From JAISST01 sp050434145 (GTDB lineage: Bacteria; Fusobacteriota; Fusobacteriia; Fusobacteriales; Fusobacteriaceae): DNA of 64,000 nt. The notes under the pieces are model-generated. The model was not told where the DNA came from and did no database searches. It saw only the letters and a program-made list of their open reading frames with translations. Positions 19,301 to 27,345 of the stretch are shown here, in pieces. Position numbers and translations under genes: made by a program. Position 1 is the first letter of the stretch. Every line of letters starts with the position of its first letter. The DNA lies in the NCBI RefSeq assembly GCF_050434145.1, contig NZ_JBNPVX010000004.1:31240-95239 (forward strand), written 5' to 3'.

Positions 19301-19497
19301 AAGAAGTAAAAAAAATGAAAAAAACATCAAAATTACTTAAAGAAGATAAGGATACTAAAGCTGTTGCAGAAAAAAAAGTGGTGAAAGATGAGTTAAAAAC
19401 AAAAGCAAAAACAAATGCTAAGAAAGTAGTTGAAACCCAAAGCAATAAGAAAGAAGTTAAGCCATTAAAAAAGCCTATTGTAAAAGTAAAAAAATAA
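16336..19497 (+). CDS. uvrA: Excinuclease ABC subunit A with Lys-rich tail
   Basis: UvrA is the damage-recognising ABC ATPase of nucleotide excision repair. Both ATP-binding cassettes are complete: GVSGSGKSSLAF and GVSGSGKSTIVN for Walker A, and two LSGGEAQRI signature motifs. The zinc-binding Cys pairs CPIC, CTVC, CEAC and CEVC are present. At 1053 aa it is about 110 aa longer than usual. The extra sequence, after AKILPKN, is a low-complexity Lys/Glu-rich tail ending in VKVKK. RBS GGAGGAAAG lies upstream. ruvA follows, a repair pairing. Confidence 0.96.
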   Translation: MIEKIIIKGARQHNLKNIDIEIGKNKFVVITGVSGSGKSSLAFDTIYSEGQRRYVESLSAYARQFIGQMNKPDVDSIEGLTPAISIEQKTTNRNPRSTVGTITEVYDYMRLLFAHVGTAHCPICGKVVERQSVEEITLGAIERFKEGAKIVIMGPLLKEKKGTHKNLFLNLLKKGYVRARVNGETLYLEDEIELDKNKKHNIAVVIDRLVMKKNDKDFELRLTQAIENATSLAEGRVLLNVDGKDYLYSENYACPDHEGVSIPDLVPRLFSFNAPFGACPECKGIGKRLEIDPNKLIEDEELSIAEGGMYIPGAGSRKGWTWEIFSAMARAHKIDITKPLKEMTEKEMDIILHGSDKRFRFDYDSKEFSFHGEKTYDGAIKNLEKRYYETFSDSTKEEIENKYMVEKTCTVCNGKKLRDEVLAVTVGEKNIMEICDLSVKGSLDFFQGIKLTPKQETVAKEILKEIRERLAFMINVGLEYLTLSREAKTLSGGEAQRIRLATQIGSGLTGVLYVLDEPSIGLHQRDNSKLLASLDKLKDLGNTLIVVEHDEETMMKADEIIDIGPGAGEFGGEIVAHGTPDEVMNNDISITGKYLKKDIIIETPKTRREWVNSIKLMGAKGNNLKNIDVEIPLGVMCVFTGVSGSGKSTIVNQTLSPVLFNKLNKGKLYPLEHKKIEGYEKLDKVINIDQSPIGRTPRSNPATYTKLFDDIRELFANTKDAKLFGFTKGRFSFNIKGGRCEACQGAGITKIEMNFLPDVYVECEVCKGKRYNRETLEVHYNGKTISDVLNMSVHEAYEFFKAVPHLEKRLRVLMEVGLDYIKLGQPATTLSGGEAQRIKLSTELSRASTGNTIYILDEPTTGLHFEDIRKLLEMLNKLVEAGNSVVIIEHNLDVIKTADYVIDIGPEGGNNGGTILAHGTPEEIAAVSESYTGQYLAKILPKNTLKEKVSSIKVKKEEKITKEIKSKKIIKKEEITKKDAKKDVKKQEKEVKKMKKTSKLLKEDKDTKAVAEKKVVKDELKTKAKTNAKKVVETQSNKKEVKPLKKPIVKVKK

Positions 19498-19563
19498 TAT
19501 AATAAGAAGTCAGATTTTGTAGTAACAAAGCTAAGATAAAAAACTTTTTATAGGAGTATCTTT

Positions 19564-20160
19564 ATGTATGAATATTTAGATGGAAAAGTAGAATATAAAA
19601 AACCTGATTACCTTGCAATAGATGTAAATGGAGTAGGTTATAAAGTAGATATATCACTTAGAACTTTTGATCAAGTGTCAATAGGTGATAGAGTACGAAT
19701 GTATGTTTATAACTATATAAAAGAAGATACGTATAAATTAATAGGGTTTTTAGATGAAAGAGAAAGATTAGTATTTGACCTTTTATTGAAAGTCAAAGGG
19801 ATAGGGATAACACTAGCTTTATCCGTGATGTCCACTTTTGATGTGGATACAATAAGAGATTTGGTAGCACAAGATGATTATAAAAATCTAAAGAAAGTTC
19901 CTAAAATGGGAGAGAAAAAAGCTCAGCAATTTATTTTGGACCTCAAAAGTAAGTTAAAAATGTTGGATAAATTATCAACACGTTCAAGAGAAGAAGTTGT
20001 AGTTAATTATTTGGAAATAGAAGATGAATTATATGATGCATTGGAAGGTTTGGGATATAATAAGAAAGAAATAGGTACTTTTATAACAAGAGAAGAGCTC
20101 AAAGAATTTGCTACTATAGAAGAAGCTGTGAAAGCAGTATTGAAGAAAATCAATAAATAA
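19564..20160 (+). CDS. ruvA: Holliday junction helicase subunit RuvA
   Basis: RuvA binds Holliday junctions and loads the RuvB motor. The 198 aa length is normal. The N-terminal OB fold (MYEYLDGKVEYKKPDYLAIDVNG), helix-hairpin-helix pairs (VKGIGITLALSVM and KVPKMGEKKAQQFI) and the C-terminal UBA-like domain with a flexible link near residue 145 are visible. It lies 66 bases after uvrA. ruvB is not in the window. Confidence 0.95.
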   Translation: MYEYLDGKVEYKKPDYLAIDVNGVGYKVDISLRTFDQVSIGDRVRMYVYNYIKEDTYKLIGFLDERERLVFDLLLKVKGIGITLALSVMSTFDVDTIRDLVAQDDYKNLKKVPKMGEKKAQQFILDLKSKLKMLDKLSTRSREEVVVNYLEIEDELYDALEGLGYNKKEIGTFITREELKEFATIEEAVKAVLKKINK

Positions 20161-20182
20161 TTAATTTGTGTGGAGGAATAAG

Positions 20183-21370
20183 ATGAAATATGATTTTGAA
20201 ACATTAATACCCAGAAAGGGTACTGGCTCATCTAAATGGAATCAGATGTATGATTGGAACCCAGATACAAGTGACGATGTAGTACCTTTATCAGTAGCTG
20301 ATATGGAGTTTAGAACTCCACCAGAAATAGTAGAAGGATTGAAGAAGTATCTTGATAATGGGATACTAGGATACACAAAAGCGACAAGACCATATTATGA
20401 GGCAGTTATTTCATGGTTTGCTAGAAGACATAACTTTAGAATAGAAAAAGAATGGATTCTGAATACTCCAGGAGTAATCAATGCTATTTATGCTGGAATA
20501 AAGACTTTTACCAATGAAGGAGATGGAGTTATTATATTTAGACCTGTTTACTATCCATTTTCTAATAGTATAGAGGCTACACATAGAAAAATTGTAAATT
20601 GTCCATTATTAGAAGATGATGGATATTATACAATTGATTATGATAAATTTGCAGAGCTAGCTAAAGAATCAAAAAATAAATTGTTAATATTTTCTAATCC
20701 CCATAATCCTGTGGGAAGAGTATGGAAGAAAACTGAAATAGAAAAAATAGCAAAAATAGCTATTGAAAATAATTTGACGATTATATCTGATGAAATATGG
20801 GCAGACTTTATAATGCCTGGACACGAATTCTATACAATGGGCCATGTAGAAGAATTACTAAATAATAATTTAATAATATGTACTGCACCATCAAAAACTT
20901 TTAATTTAGCAGGACTTGCTACATCTAATATAATAATAAAAAACAAAGAATTAAGAGATAGATACAATGAAGTGTTGCTGATGATGCGTAGTGCTGTAGT
21001 AAACATATTAGGGTTAAAAGCATGTGAAATAGGTTATACGGAAAGTGAAGAATGGTTTGATCAATTACTATCCCTTATAAATAAAAATCAAATTCTTGTA
21101 AAAAATTTTTTTGATGAAAAATTTCCAAAAATAAAAACAAGATTAATTGAGGGTACTTATTTGCAGTGGATTGATTTCAACTGTCTGGAAATGACCAATG
21201 ATGAATTGGAGAGATTTATGCATATGGATGCGCAGTTCTTTACTGATGAAGGTTATGTCTTTGGTCAAGAAGGAAGTGGTTATGAGAGGATAAATCTTGC
21301 GGTTCCTACATGGGTATTGGCAAGAGAATTAGAGAGATTGGAAAAAGCATTAGTTAAAATTTATAAGTAA
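20183..21370 (+). CDS. MalY/PatB-type C-S lyase (PLP aminotransferase fold)
   Basis: This 395 aa fold-type I PLP enzyme of the MalY/PatB group cleaves cystathionine or cysteine to pyruvate, ammonia and a thiol or H2S. The family features are VVPLSVADMEFRTPPEI near the N-terminus, NPHNPVGRVW, SDEIWADF, and the PLP lysine in APSKTFNLAG (Lys238). ATG 20183 is chosen because TGGAGG is six bases upstream; an in-frame GTG at 20168 precedes the RBS. In fusobacteria such enzymes are known H2S producers. The exact substrate here is not decided by sequence. Confidence 0.9.
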   Translation: MKYDFETLIPRKGTGSSKWNQMYDWNPDTSDDVVPLSVADMEFRTPPEIVEGLKKYLDNGILGYTKATRPYYEAVISWFARRHNFRIEKEWILNTPGVINAIYAGIKTFTNEGDGVIIFRPVYYPFSNSIEATHRKIVNCPLLEDDGYYTIDYDKFAELAKESKNKLLIFSNPHNPVGRVWKKTEIEKIAKIAIENNLTIISDEIWADFIMPGHEFYTMGHVEELLNNNLIICTAPSKTFNLAGLATSNIIIKNKELRDRYNEVLLMMRSAVVNILGLKACEIGYTESEEWFDQLLSLINKNQILVKNFFDEKFPKIKTRLIEGTYLQWIDFNCLEMTNDELERFMHMDAQFFTDEGYVFGQEGSGYERINLAVPTWVLARELERLEKALVKIYK

Positions 21371-21377
21371 ATAATAT

Positions 21378-21412
21378 AAAAGGGCAGTTATAAAATTTAA
21401 CTGCCCTTTATA
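21378..21412. terminator. Bidirectional terminator between convergent genes
   Basis: Perfect 12-base arms AAAGGGCAGTTA and TAACTGCCCTTT flank a 7-base loop, with A-runs on one side and T-rich sequence on the other. It serves both the C-S lyase gene and the feo operon. Confidence 0.9.
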
Positions 21413-21414
21413 TT

Positions 21415-21591
21415 TTATTTTTTTATATTGTTATCTTTATTTGTATATCCATGGCATGAATTACAGCTTTCACCACATCCAGCGCATCCTTTGCCAGATT
21501 TTTTATCTTTTATGATTTTTTTTATGATTAAAAAAATTATTAAAATTAAGATAATGATAACAATTATATTACCTATATTATTTCCAATCAT
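21415..21591 (-). CDS. FeoB-associated Cys-rich membrane protein
   Basis: The 58 aa peptide has one N-terminal transmembrane helix (about residues 8-25), a Lys-rich stretch, and a cysteine cluster CAGCGESCNSC. ATG at 21591 is chosen because GGAG sits eight bases upstream; a GTG nine bases earlier overlaps the RBS. Such small proteins accompany feoB in many anaerobes. It lies 15 bases downstream of feoB as the last gene of the operon. The cysteines suggest handling of Fe2+ on one membrane face. Confidence 0.85.
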   Translation of the reverse strand: MIGNNIGNIIVIIILILIIFLIIKKIIKDKKSGKGCAGCGESCNSCHGYTNKDNNIKK

Positions 21592-21606
21592 AATAATCAC
21601 TCCTGT

Positions 21607-24003
21607 TTATCTTTTCTTTTCAGGTCTAAATAACATATATAATCCAAATCCCAATGCAATAAATGCAACTACTGTCCATATTCCAAAGCCGCTGCCAGAG
21701 AATAAAGCACCTATTTGATATATACAAAGAGATACTAAGTATGCAAAAACACATTGGTATCCTATTGCAAATATTGTCCATTTCCAATTATTCATTTCTC
21801 TCTTGATTGCACCCATTGCAGCAAAACATGGTGCACAAAGCAAGTTGAATACTAGAAAAGAATATGCAGCTAATGGAGAAAAAGCTTCTCTCATATTTGT
21901 CCAAATTTCCCAACCATTTTCTGCGACTTCACCATTACCAAATAGCACTCCAAAAGTACCTACAACGTTTTCTTTTGCGATCAGTCCAGTAAATGCAGCA
22001 ACAGCAGCTTTCCAATCTCCCCAACCAATAGGACTAAATATCCATGCAATAGAATTTCCTATTTTTGCTAAGAGACTTTCTTCCATGTCTACCATACCAA
22101 AACCTTCTTCTCCAAATCCAAAATTTGACGTAAACCAAACAAGAATAGTAGCTAGTAGTATTATAGTACCAGCTTTTTTAATAAATGAAGAGCCACGTTC
22201 CCAAGTACTTTTTAATACATTTTTAAGTGCTGGCATATGATAAGCAGGTAGTTCCATTACAAAAGGGGCAGGTTCTCCAGAAAATCTAGAAGTTTTTTTA
22301 AGAATAATACCTGATGTAATAACAGCAGCAATACCTATAAAATAGGCACTAGGAGCGATCCATGGATTTCCACCAAATAATGCTCCAGCAATAAGAGCTA
22401 TAATAGGTAATTTTGCACCACATGGGATAAAAGTGGTGGTTATAATAGTCATTTTTCGATCTCTATCATTTTCTATAGTTCTAGAAGCCATTATTCCTGG
22501 TACTCCACATCCTGTGCCTATTAGCATTGGAATAAATGATTTTCCAGAAAGGCCAAATTTTCTAAAAATTCTGTCCATAATAAACGCTATACGAGCCATA
22601 TATCCACAATCTTCCAAGAAAGCTAAAAATAAGAATAAAACTAACATTTGTGGAACGAACCCAAGTACTGCTCCTACTCCACCAACAATACCATCAAGAA
22701 GAAGGCTTTTTAATGTATCATTGACTTTCATCTTATCTAACAATCCTTCCACTATGTTAGGGATACCAGGAACCCATGTACCAAATTCTGAAGGATCAGG
22801 TTCTTCTATTTTAGAAAGTTCAACAAAATCTGAATAAGTAACTTCAGTTTTTTCTTCTTCGTTACCCTCATCATCATAAAAAATGGCAGTAGCTACTGTA
22901 TCTTGACCTTTTTCATTTATTTCTTCTGCTGCAATTCCTTTTCCATTAATTTCTTCCTTAAAAGCTTCTATTTTCACTTGAGCAGATTCATAATTTTCAA
23001 CTACTTCTTCATATTTGGAATTACTACCAGTCAAGAACCAACCATCACCGAATACACCATCATTTGCCCAATCTGTTGCCCATGTTCCAACTGTAGAAAC
23101 TGATACAAAATAAACTAAAAACATAACAACAGCAAAGATAGGAAGGGCTAGAAAACGATTGGTAACAATACTATCTATTTTATCAGTGGTACTTAATTTA
23201 TTATGATTTTTCTTAGTAAAGCAACTACCAATAATAGAAGCAATATAAATATATCTTTCGTTAGTAATAATACTTTCAGCATCGTCATCCAATTCTTTTT
23301 CACAATCTTTAATATCTTGTTCTATATGTGATAAAGTTTCTTGGCTAATATTAAACTTTTCAATGATTTTTTGATCACGTTCAAATAGCTTAATTGCATA
23401 CCAACGATGTTGTTCTTTAGGTAAATCATGTACTACAGCCTCTTCGATATGTGCCAATGCATGTTCCAAATTTCCATTAAATCTATGTTTTGCTACAGTA
23501 GAGACTTTGCTTTTTGCAAGTTCAATAGAATTGATAATTAAATTGTTAAGACCTTCTTTTTTCAAAGCTGAAATTTCTATTACTTGGCATCCTAATTCTT
23601 GTGATAATTTAGTCGTATTAAGAATATCCCCACTTTTTCTTACTACATCTATCATATTCACAGCAACAATCATTGGAATACCTAATTCTACCAATTGGGT
23701 ACTTAAGTAAAGGTTTCTTTCAAGATTAGACCCATCAATGATATTTATAATAGCATCTGGTCTCTCATCGATTAGATAATTTCTAGAGATAACTTCTTCC
23801 AATGTGTATGGAGACATAGAATAAATACCAGGTAAATCCACTAATATAATTTCATCATTATTTTGTGTTTTAATTTTACCTTCTTTTTTTTCTACAGTAA
23901 CACCTGGCCAGTTTCCTACATGTTGGCTGGAACCTGTCAAGGCATTGAATAAAGTTGTCTTCCCACTATTTGGATTTCCAACTAAAGCTATTTTTATAGC
24001 CAT
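21607..24003 (-). CDS. feoB: Ferrous iron transporter FeoB
   Basis: FeoB imports Fe2+ through the inner membrane. The 798 aa protein has an N-terminal G domain with GNPNSGKTT (G1), DLPGIYS (G3), NMID (G4) and SALKKEG (G5), then a multi-spanning transport domain with two Gate motifs around GTGCGVPGIMASRTI and LLCAPCFAAMGAIKREM. A hydrophilic loop of about 100 residues, rich in Glu and Asp, follows the first transmembrane helix (after GTWATDWAND). RBS GGGGGG precedes ATG. It lies in an operon with two feoA genes. Confidence 0.97.
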   Translation of the reverse strand: MAIKIALVGNPNSGKTTLFNALTGSSQHVGNWPGVTVEKKEGKIKTQNNDEIILVDLPGIYSMSPYTLEEVISRNYLIDERPDAIINIIDGSNLERNLYLSTQLVELGIPMIVAVNMIDVVRKSGDILNTTKLSQELGCQVIEISALKKEGLNNLIINSIELAKSKVSTVAKHRFNGNLEHALAHIEEAVVHDLPKEQHRWYAIKLFERDQKIIEKFNISQETLSHIEQDIKDCEKELDDDAESIITNERYIYIASIIGSCFTKKNHNKLSTTDKIDSIVTNRFLALPIFAVVMFLVYFVSVSTVGTWATDWANDGVFGDGWFLTGSNSKYEEVVENYESAQVKIEAFKEEINGKGIAAEEINEKGQDTVATAIFYDDEGNEEEKTEVTYSDFVELSKIEEPDPSEFGTWVPGIPNIVEGLLDKMKVNDTLKSLLLDGIVGGVGAVLGFVPQMLVLFLFLAFLEDCGYMARIAFIMDRIFRKFGLSGKSFIPMLIGTGCGVPGIMASRTIENDRDRKMTIITTTFIPCGAKLPIIALIAGALFGGNPWIAPSAYFIGIAAVITSGIILKKTSRFSGEPAPFVMELPAYHMPALKNVLKSTWERGSSFIKKAGTIILLATILVWFTSNFGFGEEGFGMVDMEESLLAKIGNSIAWIFSPIGWGDWKAAVAAFTGLIAKENVVGTFGVLFGNGEVAENGWEIWTNMREAFSPLAAYSFLVFNLLCAPCFAAMGAIKREMNNWKWTIFAIGYQCVFAYLVSLCIYQIGALFSGSGFGIWTVVAFIALGFGLYMLFRPEKKR

Positions 24004-24051
24004 TTATAACCCCCCTAAAATGATTATTATTTAATAAAATTGAAAAGAATA

Positions 24052-24273
24052 TTATTCTATTTCTACCATTTCTGCATCAGCTTTTCTGATAGAAAGTTGG
24101 TATCCACGGACAGTAATTTCAATTGGATCACCTAAAGGAGCAACATTTTTAACATATAATTCTGTACCTTTTGTAATTCCCATATCCATAATTCTTCTTT
24201 TAATTGGACCTTCACCATGTAATTTTTTTACAGTAACAGTTTGTCCAATTTTTGCACTTTTCAATGTCTCCAC
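24052..24273 (-). CDS. feoA: FeoA domain protein (second)
   Basis: The 73 aa SH3-like FeoA protein is thought to bind FeoB and modulate Fe2+ uptake. The pattern RRIMDMGITKGTELYV, followed by GDPIEITVRGYQLSIRK, is typical. It begins with GTG after a GGGGGTG ribosome site. It lies 48 bases upstream of feoB. Confidence 0.93.
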   Translation of the reverse strand: METLKSAKIGQTVTVKKLHGEGPIKRRIMDMGITKGTELYVKNVAPLGDPIEITVRGYQLSIRKADAEMVEIE

Positions 24274-24308
24274 AAATACACCCCCACTAAATATTTATAA
24301 TTTTACAA

Positions 24309-24527
24309 TTATTGAGTTACAATTATTTTTGTAGCCATTTCTTTACTAATTGCTATACGTGAATCTTTCACAGCAACTATTATATTTCCACTATTTTCTG
24401 AGATAACTGCAATTTCGCTTCCTTCAGTGAACCCAAGATTTCCTAAAAAACGTCTTGTTTCATCAGGACCACCAATTCTTTTGATTACAACTTTATTACC
24501 TATATTTGCGAAATTTAAAGGAATCAT
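24309..24527 (-). CDS. feoA: FeoA domain protein (first)
   Basis: This 72 aa FeoA-like protein opens the operon. It has the family core RRFLGNLGFTEGSEIAVI and ends AISKEMATKIIV. It differs clearly from the neighbouring FeoA, so the pair is an old duplication or two specialised forms. RBS AAGGAGG precedes ATG. No clear Fur site is visible just upstream; a MITE-like repeat starts 27 bases away. Confidence 0.92.
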   Translation of the reverse strand: MIPLNFANIGNKVVIKRIGGPDETRRFLGNLGFTEGSEIAVISENSGNIIVAVKDSRIAISKEMATKIIVTQ

Positions 24528-24554
24528 AAATCCTCCTTGATATAAAATGCTTTA

Positions 24555-24833
24555 TAAGCTGTTGCTAAACTATTTTTACTTTTGTAAATTCAAGCTTTTA
24601 TTCTTTTCTTAACTATTCTTTTCTTTCAGCCTCGCTTTGCCTGACAATTGTTAGGAGTTGATAGTGCCTTGCTAACTGGATAGTATGTCGTGATGCCCGC
24701 GAACGTAGAGAACCACAAGCAGCGGCTTGGTACTTTATGGAGCAAGCCCCAAACCCTCCGAAAGATTTATATTTATATAACAAATTTTTTGTGAAAATAA
24801 TTAAAGAAAACTTTGTATTACGCAACTGCCTAG
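24555..24833 (-). repeat. MITE-like element, copy B (upstream of feoA)
   Basis: This copy has partial terminal inverted repeats: TAAGCTGTTGC at the left end and GCAACTGCCTA at the right. It is flanked by related 12-base repeats TAAAATGCTTTA (24543-24554) and TAAAATGTTTTT (24834-24845). An exact 18-base match to copy A lies at 24582-24599. The 70-codon open frame inside it on the minus strand has no RBS and is taken as chance. Relative to feoA it has the same orientation as copy A to dnaN. Confidence 0.65.
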
Positions 24834-24889
24834 TAAAATGTTTTTACATTGATTTTAATTAGTCTATACTTTATATTATGAATGTTAAC

Positions 24890-24907
24890 TAGGGGTAATA
24901 GCCCCTA
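24890..24907 (-). terminator. Weak terminator after the porin gene
   Basis: TAGGGG and CCCCTA form a 6-base stem with a 6-base loop, 13 bases beyond the porin stop codon. No U-run follows, so its role is uncertain. Confidence 0.3.
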
Positions 24908-24919
24908 TAATATTATATT

Positions 24920-25993
24920 TTAGAAAGTTACTTTAAACCCTACTTGCGCCACTGGCTGCCATTCAAAACCTTGAGCTTCACAACCTGTAGTGTGTACATT
25001 TTCCATTCTTGCACCAGCTATTCCATAAATATTTATATTTTCAGTAGCTTTGTAGTCTACTCTTAGTCCTGGTAATGCATACAAAGTGTAAGCTGTCTTT
25101 TCATCTTTACTTGCACTAGTCATATCATGAGCAAATATTTTTCTTTGTGAATATGTGTAAGGATCAAAACCACCTTCGAAATAGAAACTTAGAGTAGCTT
25201 TATCTCCTTCAACTATTGGAGTAGTATTAAACAAGTAAAGTTCCATAGAAGCAGTAAAATTTTTCTTTTTATTTTCTACTATTTTTTTGTTATAGCTATG
25301 TTGAGTTAGATATAGATTAAATTCTAATTCAAAATTCCAAGGCAATTCATATGTAGAATATAAATCTAAACCAAAGTAAGAATCATGAAGATGTTCACTA
25401 TCTGAATTATTTCTTTCCCAATTATAACCGACTTTTGGAGCCATTGTAAAGTCTGTAGTTTTTATGAAGTCATTATTAAATAAATAATCAGCAAAATTCC
25501 ATTGAGCTTGGTATTCAGCTACATTTCCTACGATTTCTCCACTGTCACTAGAATCGTTACTCTTATATATTAACTTACTTGCCATTCCACCTAAGAATTC
25601 ATGCTGATAAGTATATTCTAAAGTAATCTCTGTACGCTCATCATCTGGTTCCCATCTGTTATGTCTGTCGTGGCTCCATGCTTGGTAATCTTCGACTTCA
25701 AAATAAAATTTTTGTTTTTCTGTAAGATTTACTTCTCCTTCTAAATGTAGGAATCCATAATTAGATGGAAGATAATCTTTATGACTTTTTTTAGAATGAG
25801 CACTTGATTTTCCTCTCCATTCATAATAAAAGTCAATATATCCGCCATTTTCACGGTTTTTATATACTACTCTGTCCACATATATTTCTTTTACATGAAC
25901 AGGATTTTCAGGTAATGGAACAGAGCCTTTACCACCAGCAAAAGCTGTACCAACTATTGAAAAAGCCCCTAATAAGATTAATAATTTTTTCAT
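24920..25993 (-). CDS. FomA-like outer-membrane porin
   Basis: The 357 aa protein has a signal peptide (MKKLLILLGAFSIVGTAFA, cut before GGKG). A short Pro-rich lead with VKEIYVDRVVYKNRE follows, as seen at the start of fusobacterial major outer-membrane proteins. Then come amphipathic beta strands ending in VGFKVTF, with the terminal Phe needed for BAM insertion. It probably forms a general diffusion channel. RBS AAAGGAG precedes ATG. It is monocistronic. FomA-family assignment rests on the N-terminal pattern and overall architecture, not on full alignment. Confidence 0.8.
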   Translation of the reverse strand: MKKLLILLGAFSIVGTAFAGGKGSVPLPENPVHVKEIYVDRVVYKNRENGGYIDFYYEWRGKSSAHSKKSHKDYLPSNYGFLHLEGEVNLTEKQKFYFEVEDYQAWSHDRHNRWEPDDERTEITLEYTYQHEFLGGMASKLIYKSNDSSDSGEIVGNVAEYQAQWNFADYLFNNDFIKTTDFTMAPKVGYNWERNNSDSEHLHDSYFGLDLYSTYELPWNFELEFNLYLTQHSYNKKIVENKKKNFTASMELYLFNTTPIVEGDKATLSFYFEGGFDPYTYSQRKIFAHDMTSASKDEKTAYTLYALPGLRVDYKATENINIYGIAGARMENVHTTGCEAQGFEWQPVAQVGFKVTF

Positions 25994-26284
25994 GATATAA
26001 CATCTCCTTTAAAATATAAAAATTTAGTAAATTTGTGATTCAAATGATTCTTATAATATATAATTTAACAAAGTTTAAAATTTGTGTATAAAATAATATG
26101 TTGTACAATACTTTTAAGAATTATAATACTTTTTTATTTGTAAGTCAAATTTTTTTAATAATAAAATATGTCTAGGTAATAATTTGTTCTATATGTGTAA
26201 AAAATGTATCTTTAGATAAGTCGGATTAGCATATTTAAAAATGTTTTAGAAATATAAAAAGGAAATGAAAGTAAAAAAAACAAT
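25994..26284. other. AT-rich divergent intergenic region
   Basis: This very AT-rich region separates the porin and flavodoxin genes, which diverge. It must hold the porin promoter. TATAAT-like sequence occurs on the minus strand around 26050-26060, but I cannot pick a convincing -35 partner. No ORF or repeat seen. Confidence 0.5.
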
Positions 26285-26340
26285 TTGACATTCAAATAGA
26301 ATTATTATATAATTATTTTGTATCAAATGATAATAATAAA
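26285..26340 (+). promoter_or_regulatory. Flavodoxin promoter with possible Fur site
   Basis: A perfect consensus promoter, TTGACA (26285-26290), 17 bases, TATAAT (26308-26313), lies about 55 bases before the flavodoxin start. ATGATAATAAT at 26328-26338, just past the likely transcription start, resembles half of a Fur box. Iron control would fit flavodoxin replacing ferredoxin, but the Fur part is only suggestive. Confidence 0.65.
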
Positions 26341-26367
26341 AAATTTTATAAAGGAGAGTAGTGAAAT

Positions 26368-26847
26368 ATGAAGACAGGAATTTTTTATGGAAGTACAACA
26401 GGAGTTACAGAAAATGTTGCTAAAAAGGTGGGAGAATTATTAGGGGCAGATGTTTATGAAGCCTCTGATTTATCAAGAGTAGAAGATTATGATAGATTAA
26501 TATTGGCTTCTTCTACATGGGGAATGGGAGAATTACAAGATACTTGGATAGCTGCATTGGATGAATTGATGACAAAGAATCTTAATGGGAAAACAGTAGC
26601 TTTTATTGGTGCTGGAGATGGAGCAGCATTTGGTGATACATTTGTAGATGCTATAGGAATAATATATGAAGATATAAAAGATAAAGGAATTGTTTTAGTT
26701 GGACAAACTTCTACTGATGGTTATGATTTCTCAGCTTCTAAAGGGATTTTAGATGGTGATTTCTTAGGTCTAGTTATAGATGAAAATAACCAAGGTGATT
26801 TGACAGATGAAAGAATTAAAGCTTGGGTAGAAAAATTAGGAAAATAA
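26368..26847 (+). CDS. Flavodoxin
   Basis: The 159 aa FMN-binding electron carrier has the phosphate-binding loop GSTTGVTENVAKKV at the N-terminus, the SSTWGMGELQDTW loop with the FMN-stacking Trp, and FIGAGDGAAFGDTF. The length matches long-to-medium chain flavodoxins of anaerobes. RBS AAGGAGAG precedes ATG. The DUF2023 gene follows after 9 bases. It likely substitutes for ferredoxin under iron limitation. Confidence 0.95.
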   Translation: MKTGIFYGSTTGVTENVAKKVGELLGADVYEASDLSRVEDYDRLILASSTWGMGELQDTWIAALDELMTKNLNGKTVAFIGAGDGAAFGDTFVDAIGIIYEDIKDKGIVLVGQTSTDGYDFSASKGILDGDFLGLVIDENNQGDLTDERIKAWVEKLGK

Positions 26848-26856
26848 GAGGTATTT

Positions 26857-27222
26857 ATGAGTAAAGATGAAAGAATGGAATTAGGTATATTCTTCCATAT
26901 GTTATATGAGTTAAATAAGGGATTACGCAAATTATCTCTATTTACTTGTCCTAATAAAAATCTGGACGCAATAAAGGAACATTTAAAGAAATGTAATTAT
27001 GAATTTGTAATAGAAAGTTTAGTTAATGGTTGTTCTAATATATTCTTTGGAACAAAGGAAGCAATAGAGGTAATAAGATCTTTCAATAAAAATTCGTTGA
27101 GAGATTTCACGCCAGAAGAGGATTTTATACTGGGAATATTGTTAGGATATGGTCAAGATCAGCAATGTAAAAGATTTTTGAGAACAAAAAATAAAGAATT
27201 TAAAAGTGCTAAAGCAATATAA
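26857..27222 (+). CDS. DUF2023 family protein
   Basis: The 121 aa protein has the DUF2023 pattern: IFFHMLYELNKGLRKLSLFT near the start, FFGTKEAIEVI in the middle, and LRDFTPEEDFILGILLGYGQDQQCKRFL near the end. The family is commonly found beside flavodoxin genes, as here (9-base gap). Its biochemical role is not known to me; a partner or assembly role for flavodoxin is inferred from the pairing. Confidence 0.85.
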   Translation: MSKDERMELGIFFHMLYELNKGLRKLSLFTCPNKNLDAIKEHLKKCNYEFVIESLVNGCSNIFFGTKEAIEVIRSFNKNSLRDFTPEEDFILGILLGYGQDQQCKRFLRTKNKEFKSAKAI

Positions 27223-27230
27223 ATGATGAG

Positions 27231-27258
27231 ATATCCTTTGGAAACAAAGGATATTTTC
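27231..27258 (+). terminator. Terminator of flavodoxin operon
   Basis: Perfect 10-base arms ATATCCTTTG and CAAAGGATAT enclose a GAAA tetraloop, followed by TTTCTT. Confidence 0.85.
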
Positions 27259-27345
27259 TTATATTCAAATAAAAAATATAGTAATTTAATTGAAAAATAT
27301 TGTATAATGGATAGTATTAAATAAAAATTTTGGAGTAACAGACAT

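Noticed and set aside
24613..24825. 70-codon open frame on the minus strand inside repeat copy B
   Set aside because: No RBS, lies wholly in a repeated non-coding element, and the other copies do not keep the frame.
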